Source of the DNA: Pseudomonadota bacterium
GTDB lineage: Bacteria > Pseudomonadota > Gammaproteobacteria > UBA1113
Length of the DNA: 37,008 nt
Assembly (NCBI GenBank): GCA_021778015.1
Contig: JAJYCX010000018.1
Span: 1-37,008, forward strand
Direction of reading: 5' to 3'
Under the pieces are notes generated by a model that searched no databases, was not told the origin of the DNA, and saw only the letters and a list, made by a program, of their open reading frames with translations. This document shows, in pieces, positions 1 through 6,740 of this stretch (positions are counted from its first letter, which is position 1; the number at the start of each line of letters is the position of its first letter). The position numbers and the translations under genes were made by a program.

Positions 1-44
1 TCTTCCTTACCAAGGAAGTGCTCTACCGCCTGAGCTATATGGGC
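1..44 (-). tRNA. tRNA-Thr(GGT), partial (3' part outside window)
   Basis: The minus strand begins a tRNA at position 44: acceptor GCCCATA, D-arm GCTC...GAGC, anticodon stem CTTCC/GGAAG and loop TTGGTAA, giving anticodon GGT (Thr). The variable loop, T-arm and acceptor 3' strand lie beyond the window edge. It is 8 nt downstream of tRNA-Gly and is probably the last tRNA of a Tyr-Gly-Thr transcript that in many gammaproteobacteria continues into tuf. The tuf part cannot be seen here. Confidence 0.93.
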
Positions 45-52
45 CTAATTCT

Positions 53-126
53 TGGAGCGGGTGATGGGAATCGAACCCACGCTATCAGCTTGGAAGGCTG
101 AAGTTCTACCATTGAACTACACCCGC
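53..126 (-). tRNA. tRNA-Gly(TCC)
   Basis: Complete 74-nt cloverleaf on the minus strand. Acceptor GCGGGTG pairs with CACCCGC, the anticodon stem TCAGC/GCTGA holds loop CTTCCAA (anticodon TCC), and the T-arm is GTGGG/CCCAT around TTCGATT. The CCA end is encoded in the DNA. It follows tRNA-Tyr, but an unusual repeat of about 160 bp separates the two genes. Confidence 0.97.
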
Positions 127-130
127 AAAA

Positions 131-288
131 GCATACCTCAGCAACCTCATACTCTTCGCATTTGCCTTTTAGCCTTTGTTGCCTTCGCTCATCTCGCCCT
201 AGTCTGTGACGGAGTACGTCACTCCTGCGGCTCGAGAACTCGGCGCCTCGCCTAAAAGCCAACTGCTGTGAGTTATCTTTGCTTGAAA
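131..288 (-). repeat. Dispersed repeat family A, single copy between tRNA-Tyr and tRNA-Gly
   Basis: Read on the minus strand, this stretch matches the tandem units at 30867-31145. Shared blocks include ACTCACAGCAGTTG, TTTTAGGCG, GGCGCCGAG, TCTCGAG, GCGAAGGCAACAAAG and AAATGCGAAGAGTAT. It carries a short hairpin TGACG/CGTCA where the other copies have TGTAG/CTACA. No convincing coding capacity. It sits inside the presumed tRNA operon, so it is probably transcribed between the tRNAs. Confidence 0.8.
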
Positions 289-317
289 CCCATTCTCTAG
301 CCCAACAGGCTTAAAAA

Positions 318-403
<86 letters not shown>

Positions 404-714
404 AAGCAATAGAGCCGCTATTCTCCTAGACTATAGGGGGAATGTCAATAGTCTTGAAAGCGCTTTCAGCCTATTTCGCCTTGAAAATCAGTGCACGCAA
501 AGGACGGTCTTACAGCCTTTAGCTCAGGTGATAAGAGATGAATCAAGTTGCTGTGAGCTGATTTCTATATGCCAGGCAGTCCAAATTTTGTTAAACAAAT
601 AATGTGTAGTATCCTTCCCCTTATAGTGCTAGTTAGTCCCCTGTTTTAACTATATGAAGATGGCATGAAATAAAAACCGCCTCTGGCACCAAAAATTTAT
701 TGAGGAAAAAATGA
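404..714. other. Intergenic gap between the tRNA promoter and the accessory block
   Basis: Apart from the minus-strand tRNA promoter at 420-448 I see no gene here. One plus-strand reading frame runs through tRNA-Tyr into this gap, but it uses the tRNA sequence and has no ribosome binding site. The right end carries GAGGA a few bases before the start of the cyclase-like gene at 715. Confidence 0.5.
420..448 (-). promoter_or_regulatory. Sigma70-type promoter of the tRNA-Tyr-Gly-Thr run
   Basis: On the minus strand there is a perfect -35 TTGACA (443-448), a 17-nt spacer and a -10 GAGAAT (420-425, 4 of 6 matches). A GC-rich stretch (AGCGGC) follows, as in stringently controlled stable-RNA promoters. 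The tRNA-Tyr 5' end is 16 nt below the -10. Confidence 0.6.
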
Positions 715-1482
715 ATGAGTATTGAATTGAAAGATAGCGTTCTTGTATTTGTAGATATACTGGGATTTAAAGGACTGCTAGAAAGCGAAGAACATTCTCA
801 GAACCTATTTAGTGTGATAAAAAATATCAAAAAGCAAAATACATCAACTAGCGATATACAATATACCCAGCGAAGTGATGGTATTAGTTCAACAACAATA
901 ATGAAAGGAATGCCAGCAATTACTTCCTTTTCTGATTGTATTGTATCATCTATCCCCATTGAAGACATTAAAGAGCCTTTTGACATTGGAAACGCGGTTA
1001 ATGATTTACTTCAGTTCATTCAATGGCTTGCTGACTCGCTAATGTTTGGAGGATACATTTTACGCGGTGGTATGACCAGAGGAGATTTATATCATGAAGA
1101 TGGGGTGATATTTGGTAAACCGCTCATAGAAGCCTACGAGCTCGAAAGCATTAAAGCAAAAACTCCGCGTATTCTTATTTCTGACGAGCTTGCAAAACAA
1201 TATAATGAAAGCAAGTCCAGTAATTGTAATTTTTTATCGAAAGATGATATAGACGATGAATATTATTTAGATTATTTAAAATTTTCATTTCAACGCTCCG
1301 AAAACAGAGAAAGATATAAAAAAACAACAGCAGAGATTATTGAAAAACGAAAGAAAGACATTTCAGAAAAGGTAAATAGCGGCGATCTTAGTCAATTGGA
1401 AGAAGATATCAAAATTCTGGGGAAATGGGTTCATTTTGAAAATTACGTTGCAAAAGCACTAAGCGTATATGGAGAGAAATAG
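715..1482 (+). CDS. Class III nucleotide cyclase-fold protein (divergent)
   Basis: 255 residues, not a standard housekeeping protein. The N-terminus has FVDILGF with D14 at the place of the first metal-binding Asp of class III adenylate/guanylate cyclases. SFSDCIVSS (D74) fits the second metal Asp region, and RGGMTRGDLYHEDG...FGKPLIEAYELE (117-144) followed by PRILIS fits the later cyclase core. The Asn and Arg normally found in the NxxxR segment are not evident, so substrate and activity are uncertain. The last 60 residues are charged and helical. GAGGA precedes the chosen ATG; an ATG 4 nt earlier is out of frame and soon stops. The gene is AT-rich and heads a defence-like block with PIN, Abi-alpha and PDDEXK genes. 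A role as signal-making enzyme of an anti-phage system (compare PycC of Pycsar) is an inference. Confidence 0.6.
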   Translation: MSIELKDSVLVFVDILGFKGLLESEEHSQNLFSVIKNIKKQNTSTSDIQYTQRSDGISSTTIMKGMPAITSFSDCIVSSIPIEDIKEPFDIGNAVNDLLQFIQWLADSLMFGGYILRGGMTRGDLYHEDGVIFGKPLIEAYELESIKAKTPRILISDELAKQYNESKSSNCNFLSKDDIDDEYYLDYLKFSFQRSENRERYKKTTAEIIEKRKKDISEKVNSGDLSQLEEDIKILGKWVHFENYVAKALSVYGEK

Positions 1483-1537
1483 ACATGGCTTTTTATGAAC
1501 AAACTTTTATGTTGTTGAGAAGGTTTACTGCTTAATG

Positions 1538-1566
1538 TTGACGTAGCCTTATATGTTTATTACACT
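1538..1566 (+). promoter_or_regulatory. Candidate sigma70 promoter of the PIN-like gene
   Basis: TTGACG (1538-1543), 17-nt spacer, TACACT (1561-1566). It lies 32 nt upstream of the next start codon, so that gene may be transcribed separately from the cyclase-like gene. Confidence 0.45.
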
Positions 1567-1598
1567 TACAGACATAATACCTTATATGAGAATATTTA

Positions 1599-2195
1599 AT
1601 GATTAAAATTTTTCTTGATTCTTGCGCTTTCGATTGGTTCTATAGAAAAGATATCTACCAAGAACTACCGCAGAAATATTGCCAATTATTCATCACTAGC
1701 GAAGTTACATATGAACTAAATTATGCACAAGACACACTTGAAAGAAAAGAAAAAACAATATATAACCACCGTATTATTAAAGAATATCCCATAAAAGTAT
1801 TCAAACCATTCGGTTTACTTAGCAAAAATTCTATAGATGAAAGAAAACACTTGATACCATCAAATGACATCGCTCACTATGGTGGCTTTGGTGAGGGCTA
1901 TTTTGTTCAAAAGAGTGTTAGAGACTTCTTAAATTCAGAATGTGCAAAAAGACATAGAACATTAAGTGAAGAAAGGAAGAATGGAGGTAAATTAAGGCCT
2001 AGTGGGTTGCGATTGCGTCAGTCTGATATCACGCTAGCAGCTTTATCAACTGTTAATATAGTATTGACCGCCGACGATGGAAGCATTCTAAAAGAAGCCA
2101 GAAAAGAATTAAAGCATAAAATTGTTCTTTTAAAAGAGGTTGAAAATAGCGGTTTAACTGTATATGATTATATTCTTGCAAATTTCACAATTTAG
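1599..2195 (+). CDS. PIN-like domain protein, putative nuclease
   Basis: 198 residues. The N-terminus MIKIFLDSCAFDWFY carries the first PIN acidic residue (D7). SEVTYEL supplies a Glu at the second position, and RQSDITLAAL...VLTADDGSIL has the late Asp residues and the LTADD strand typical of PIN domains. This suggests a metal-dependent RNase fold, as in VapC toxins, but it is longer than VapC (about 130 residues) and has a charged insert near residues 85-130. No antitoxin gene sits just upstream; the neighbour is the cyclase-like gene 116 nt away. Only a weak Shine-Dalgarno precedes the ATG. It may be a stand-alone toxin, a nuclease effector of the block, or a fragment of a mobile island. 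Confidence 0.6.
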   Translation: MIKIFLDSCAFDWFYRKDIYQELPQKYCQLFITSEVTYELNYAQDTLERKEKTIYNHRIIKEYPIKVFKPFGLLSKNSIDERKHLIPSNDIAHYGGFGEGYFVQKSVRDFLNSECAKRHRTLSEERKNGGKLRPSGLRLRQSDITLAALSTVNIVLTADDGSILKEARKELKHKIVLLKEVENSGLTVYDYILANFTI

Positions 2196-2202
2196 CAAAC
2201 AA

Positions 2203-2391
2203 ATGTTAAATAAGCGTGGCTTAAAGCAAGTATTAGATGACTTATATAAAGATATTAACGACTGAGCAAAAGCGCGTAGAAAAGAACCGGGTCCATGGTG
2301 AGATGATAAAGACCTTATGGCTTTTCTGGATACTTTTCAAATAAGCTCTAGAGCAATTTCATATCATATAGGAGGCATAAATGCAAAATGA
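2203..2391 (+). pseudogene. Remnant of a small gene with two in-frame TGA codons
   Basis: From ATG at 2203 a single frame runs 63 codons to a TGA at 2389, interrupted by TGA at 2263-2265 and again about 11 codons later. The pieces read MLNKRGLKQVLDDLYKDIND, AKARRKEPGPW and DDKDLMAFLDTFQISSRAI, which look like coding sequence of one short acidic/basic protein. I do not recognise the family. It overlaps the start of the Abi-alpha gene. TGA is used as a normal stop elsewhere in the window, so decay is more likely than recoding. Confidence 0.35.
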
Positions 2392-3052
2392 CGCGAATGT
2401 TGAAACAACCATTGTTGGAATTCAAAATAATGTAAATATCTCTGACAAAGCTTTGCAAAAATTTTGCTCCTCAATTATCCCCGAATTTATTAAAGATTTG
2501 GGTGGTGTTCTTTCTGATCAAGTGAAATCTTGGCGGTTTATGAATCAGATTAAACTTTTGGAGAAAACAAAAAAGATTTGTGAAGAAAATAACATTCCTC
2601 TAAAAGCTGTTAAGTTGAAATTCTTAGTTCCATTACTTGAGAATTCGTCTTTAGAAGAAGACAAAAATATGCAGACTAGATGGGCGGCACTTCTCGCCAG
2701 CGCGATAAAGCAAACAGATGAAATAAATCCGAGTTTTATTGATATATTAAAACAGTTAACTTCAAAAGAAGCTACTGTTTTAGATAAGTTATACGTTGAA
2801 TCTTCTCAAAAGGCTAGTTTACGAGAAAGGAATGAACTTCAATTTTCTAAAGAGAAAGTAATGGAAATATTTTTTCTGACAGAAGAAAATTTTGATTTAA
2901 TGCTCGACAACCTATTTAGATTAAATTTATGTAGAACACCTGCAAGCCATAATGGTACAAAAATTGGTAATTATCCCATCATGCTTCAAACCAAAGATGT
3001 ATTTGAATTTACATCATTAGGATATGCTTTTGTTAGAGCTTGCATTTCATAA
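2381..3052 (+). CDS. Abi-alpha family protein (DUF4393)
   Basis: 223 residues with the hallmark centre of the Abi-alpha/DUF4393 family: a helical lead-in (about residues 45-75), then LKFLVPLLENSSLEEDKNMQ and RWAALLASAI, then NPSFIDILKQLTSKEATVL. The family is named for abortive-infection loci; its biochemical action is not known. No membrane segment or signal peptide is visible, so a cytoplasmic role is expected. The C-terminal third is probably a winged-helix-like segment (FSLTEENFDL-type spacing, then a hydrophobic end). The start is well supported by AGGAGG 6 nt upstream. It follows the PIN-like gene and a decayed small gene; its 3' end merges with a duplicated fragment of the DUF1016 gene. 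Confidence 0.72.
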   Translation: MQNDANVETTIVGIQNNVNISDKALQKFCSSIIPEFIKDLGGVLSDQVKSWRFMNQIKLLEKTKKICEENNIPLKAVKLKFLVPLLENSSLEEDKNMQTRWAALLASAIKQTDEINPSFIDILKQLTSKEATVLDKLYVESSQKASLRERNELQFSKEKVMEIFFLTEENFDLMLDNLFRLNLCRTPASHNGTKIGNYPIMLQTKDVFEFTSLGYAFVRACIS

Positions 3053-3134
3053 AAATTACGCTCAAGTTCATCATCCAATTTAAGCAATTCTACGTAATGC
3101 GACCAACTCAATTGGTGAAAAGGCTTCTGACCTA
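3038..3134 (-). pseudogene. Duplicated internal fragment of a YhcG/DUF1016 gene
   Basis: About 97 bp that match, with scattered changes, the interior of the intact DUF1016 gene at 3824-3921 in the same orientation. The minus-strand translation reads KPFHQLSWSHYVELLKLDDE then LERNFYEMQA, against KPSHILSWSHYVELLKIEDK and LERNFYERQA in the intact protein. The similarity starts inside the 3' end of the Abi-alpha gene and includes that gene's stop codon. The changes are too many for a fresh duplication, so it is a relic of a second DUF1016 allele. Confidence 0.75.
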
Positions 3135-3175
3135 TCTTTCTTTTCGACTAGAGACAATACAATCATAATTTACAT

Positions 3176-4207
3176 TTAGCATCTCTTTACGGTACCATTA
3201 TGCTTAAGTTGCAAAGTATTTTCCAGCTCGCGGCGCAAAAGTTCACTGTCGGGTAAATAGAGTTGGTATTTTTGTACAAAGAGCTGGCTATTCATGTTGT
3301 AAGTTGCATATTTGACCAGCAATTCATTTTTATCGCGGCTTAGAATGATGCCTATAGGTGGATTATCGCCTTCCGTATTTTCTTCATGCGCAAAATAGCC
3401 TAAATACATATTCATCTGACCAATATCATGATGTTGTACTGTACCCATTTTTATGTCTACCAAAATGAAACAGCGTAAAATGCGATGATAAAAAACCAAA
3501 TCTACCTTGTAATGGGTGTTATCGATCGTCAATCGATATTGTCGCCCCACAAAAGTAAAGCCTTTTCCCAGCTCTAATAAAAAAGGCTGCAAATGATCAC
3601 AGAGTAAAGTTTCTAGCTCAGTTTCTGAAACCAGATGCGGTTCTGGGATTTTTAGAAATTCAAAAATATAAGGCTCGCGCAAAATGTCTGTAGCTTGCGC
3701 TACATGTTGCCCTTGACTCGCCAATTCTAAAACCCTAGCTTTGTCTTTGCTGGCGGCTAAACGTAGAAATAAAGACGCTGCCTTTTGTCGTTTTAGCTCA
3801 GGAACTGACCAGTTTTCAGCTATAGCTTGCCTCTCATAAAAATTACGCTCAAGCTTATCCTCTATTTTAAGCAATTCTACGTAATGTGACCAGCTCAATA
3901 TGTGAGAAGGCTTCTCACATATTGGATATCGTAGATAAAACAATCGCATATAAGTTAAGTTACTGCGGCTAAACCCCTTACCATGACGCAATCCCAGGTC
4001 ACGTGCCAGCTCGTTAAGCAGTGCTTTACCATATTCGGCACGAATTTGACCACTTTGCTCAAATTCGACTATATGTTGCCCAAGTTGCCAATAGGTTTGC
4101 ACCAACTGTGTATTAACAGCTTGCATTGCCCTAACTTGGCCTTGGATATACGTTTCAGAAATTGTTTCTAGTAGATGATGGTAACTATCTGTTGTATTCA
4201 AATCCAT
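3176..4207 (-). CDS. YhcG/DUF1016 family PDDEXK nuclease
   Basis: 343 residues, full length for the family. The N-terminal DUF1016 region includes YWQLGQHIVEFEQ, GKALLNELARDLGLRHGKGFSRSNL and LSWSHYVELLKIEDKLERNFY. The C-terminal PDDEXK domain shows YKVDLVFYHRILRCFILVDIKMG and GQMNMYLGYF, with Asp in VDLVFY and the D-x-K of VDIK as likely metal site (most relatives have E-x-K). Homologues are linked to restriction-modification and defence islands, and are proposed to be DNA endonucleases. The start has AGGGGG 5-6 nt upstream. It faces the defence-like genes at 715-3052 from the opposite strand, and a fragment of a sister copy lies just beyond its 3' end. Confidence 0.88.
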   Translation of the reverse strand: MDLNTTDSYHHLLETISETYIQGQVRAMQAVNTQLVQTYWQLGQHIVEFEQSGQIRAEYGKALLNELARDLGLRHGKGFSRSNLTYMRLFYLRYPICEKPSHILSWSHYVELLKIEDKLERNFYERQAIAENWSVPELKRQKAASLFLRLAASKDKARVLELASQGQHVAQATDILREPYIFEFLKIPEPHLVSETELETLLCDHLQPFLLELGKGFTFVGRQYRLTIDNTHYKVDLVFYHRILRCFILVDIKMGTVQHHDIGQMNMYLGYFAHEENTEGDNPPIGIILSRDKNELLVKYATYNMNSQLFVQKYQLYLPDSELLRRELENTLQLKHNGTVKRC

Positions 4208-4299
4208 ATCGCCCCCTTATTGTTTCAGCCGCCCATTTAAATGCAAATAATATTATAATATCAATGTGTTAAAGAAAAGGCAACGTTATCTCCATGTCT

Positions 4300-4335
4300 C
4301 CAGGACTAACGACATTCAATAGCCGCTAGTCCTGG
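4300..4335 (-). terminator. Hairpin downstream of csrA
   Basis: A perfect 9-bp inverted repeat, CCAGGACTA ... TAGTCCTGG, with an 18-nt loop, starts 10 nt below the csrA stop codon. No U-run follows on the minus strand, so termination is only suggested by position; it could also be an mRNA-end stabiliser. Confidence 0.35.
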
Positions 4336-4345
4336 GCAATGCCGA

Positions 4346-4525
4346 TTAATCGCTGCGATCAGATAGTTCCTTCTGAATCTTGGCGTAGATCTCTTCTCGA
4401 TGCACCGAAATATTTTGTGGCGCCTCTATACCTAATTTCACCTGACCATCTATATCCAATACGCGAATGATAATGTCATCGCCTATAACAATGCTCTCAC
4501 CTAGTCGTCGTGTTAAAACTAACAT
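4346..4525 (-). CDS. csrA: CsrA-family carbon storage / translational regulator
   Basis: 59 residues starting [17 protein letters not shown], with [16 protein letters not shown], the two conserved blocks of CsrA (L4/R6 strand and the VHREEIY strand with the RNA-binding Arg). CsrA dimers bind GGA motifs in 5' leaders and control translation, and in Legionella they govern the switch between replication and transmission. An ATG 51 nt upstream would add 17 unlike residues; I reject it because AGGAG sits 7 nt before the internal ATG and the family begins with M-L-x-L-T-R-R. One residue is missing in the middle turn (DGQVKLG against GNQVRIG in E. coli). Legionellales often carry several csrA copies, and this one, next to an accessory block, may be a paralogue instead of the main copy. 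Confidence 0.9.
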   Translation of the reverse strand: MLVLTRRLGESIVIGDDIIIRVLDIDGQVKLGIEAPQNISVHREEIYAKIQKELSDRSD

Positions 4526-4576
4526 GCTGTTTCTCCTTTTTTTGCGTAGCCATTCACTCAAAAAAGATAAGACCAT

Positions 4577-5152
4577 GATCTTCTCCTTGTTGAGAATAAA
4601 AAAATAAATATATTTTACCCATTACAATTTAAGGCGGGCCATGCCCACCATATGGCACGCACAATGCGCATCTAAAAAAGTCTCGCACTTGTTCTCTCCT
4701 AGCTGTAACAATAGATAAGCGTATGTGCTTAAGCCATAGAGCTTGAGAAGACGGAACCTCTAAAGACGCCACAATCCTGCGTTTTATAGCCATCTAAGAC
4801 TAAAAAGAACTTCTTTTTAATCAAAAACCGGGATAAAAGCAGAATGGTGTAAAGTTTTCGTACCATTTTATGGTGGGCGAAGGAAGAACGATGTGATACA
4901 ATTTTCATTAGCTTGTCCTTATTTAGTCGTAAGGTTCAAGTTAGCCTCTTTGGCGTGTTCTTAGCATGCCAGAGGGGCGTCTATTGCAACCTTGAGTCCG
5001 CGTTGAAAATTCGTACGACTCAGGTTGCACCTTTGTACGTAACTTTAGTAAGTCCGCACAATCACATCATAGCAAATAAAAAAGAAGAAGTAAAAGCTTT
5101 TTTGAAAATATTTTTGTATCTTCATAACGATTAGTAATCGCGAGCTTCGCAC
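4577..5152. other. Non-coding gap of about 580 bp
   Basis: No credible gene. A plus-strand frame of 73 codons from a TTG at 4913 lacks a ribosome binding site and family resemblance. Local dyads are present: GCCTCTTTGGCGTG with CATGCCAGAGGGGC (about 4943-4977), an A/T-rich hairpin around 4800-4822, and short palindromes near 4640-4660. The minus-strand promoter for csrA should be at the left end. The stretch could hold a small RNA, but nothing proves it. Confidence 0.3.
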
Positions 5153-6589
5153 TTACCGTGCAATTTTATAATCCTCGCTTGCTTCGATACTACTCGTGGG
5201 TTCATCATCAACCATTTCTACTCCATCTGTTTTCAACAACCCCGTAAAAATAAAACTGGCAAATGCAGTTATGGCGCCCATCACAACGATGGATTGTTTA
5301 AACGAAGTTATAGAGAAATGTTGTGGCATCATATCTGGACTGAATAACACAAAGACTAATGTAGCCAAACCTATACCCAACTCTATAGAAAATTGCTGAC
5401 AAATACTGGCCACAGTAGCACCACTGCTTTTAGCGGTAGGCGGTAAATCTATATAAGTAATTACGCTTAGACAACCATATTGTAGTGATGTTAAAGCTCC
5501 TATCGCTATCATTCCTAAAACAAGAATTGTAGTAGAGGTATTAACTTGTACCAATCCCAGTGACGCTATCAAGATGCCCAGTATAAAAGTATTCCATATC
5601 AATATGCGGCGAAATCCTAATTTTCTTATGAGTGGGGTTACAAAAATCCGGATCGGAAACATCGCCAATGCATAGGGTAGAAAAAGCATTCCCGATTCAA
5701 GCGGAGTTTTTCCTAAACCATCTTGAAACAATAACGGTGCTAAAAAGAAGATGCTGCTAATGCCTATTCTAGACAATAGATTGCCAATAGCGCTGATCCT
5801 AAAAGTCCTAATCGCAAATACGGATAGATCGACTACAGTCCATTTGATTAACCGTGCGCGATATGAATAGCAGCCAAATAACGCTAAGCCCGCTACGAGT
5901 AACACCAGTATAAATTGATTGGGAATATTCTCATAGGCCGCAACTTCCAAAGCTACGCAAGGCGCCGCAAAAGCCAAACCAAACAAAGTAAAACCAAACC
6001 AATCGAAGCGATGGCGTTGTATGTCATCACCCAATGAATGGATCCATTGTGTTCCCACTATGGCCGCAATGACGCAGATAGGCACGTTGATCAAGAAGAT
6101 CCAACGCCAAGATTGGTATTCGACTAGATAACCGCCGAGCAACGGCCCCAAAGCAGGCCCTACCAATGAAACGATTGCAACCATGCTGGTCGCGGTAAGC
6201 AAATCTTTACGTGCGTAATGCTTAATAATTAAGAGTCATCCTACCGGTATCATAAAAGCACCCGCTACACCTTGTAAAAAACGAAAAATAGATAACTCTA
6301 TAATGTTATTAGCAAGGCCACAGCATGCTGAAATTAAGCCAAAACTGAGCAACGATAAGCAAAAAACTCTTTTCGTCCCCCATTGATCTGCAGCCCAGCC
6401 ACTTAAGGGTAGGAACAAAGCTAGCGCAAATACATAGCTGGTCATCGCACTTTTAATCACGGGTAGATCGGCATTGAGTAGTATGGAAAGTTTAGGCAGC
6501 GCAGAATTGAGGATCGTCAGATCTAGAGATTCCATAAAAAAAGCTATCCCGACTAGGATAGCAACAGCAAATTTACGATAACTTAGCAT
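5153..6589 (-). pseudogene. EmrB/QacA-type (DHA2) MFS exporter split by an in-frame TGA
   Basis: Two pieces lie in one frame: 6589-6236 (117 residues, TM1-4, with FFMESLDLTILNSALP and GWAADQWGTKRVF, the DHA2 motif A region) and the rest to 5153, including GPALGPLLGGYLVEYQSWRWIF (motif C region) and further TM helices. Joined, they give 478 codons, the normal size of a 14-TM or slightly short DHA2 drug exporter. The break is IPVG-stop-LLIIKHYARKDLLTA. Relatives have Arg after PVG, so a single CGA to TGA change explains it. Members export drugs, bile salts or dyes with proton exchange. An ATG soon after the stop could start the second piece, but that piece would lack the first TM helices. The break could be real or a sequencing error. 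Confidence 0.82.
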
Positions 6590-6740
6590 GTGAAAATAGC
6601 CATAATACAGTTCCCTTGGTTATTGCTTATATCACGGCTATTGTAACATCGCGCAAAGAACATGGCCAGTTTAATTTATACAGATATCTCGCTGTTCAAT
6701 AGCCATTCTTGCCGATTGCACTGAATAAAATTTATCTTAT

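Noticed and set aside
670-692. Relic of a tRNA 3' end or attachment site (GGCACCA)
   Set aside because: No T-arm sequence precedes it and no integrase or matching repeat was found.
2203-2391. TGA read as Trp or selenocysteine
   Set aside because: Several solid genes here (fmt, the POT transporter) end in TGA, and the MFS break falls at an Arg codon. No selenocysteine hairpin is visible. Decay is simpler.
4913-5134. A 73-codon plus-strand frame
   Set aside because: TTG start, no ribosome binding site, no family resemblance, and it lies over local inverted repeats.
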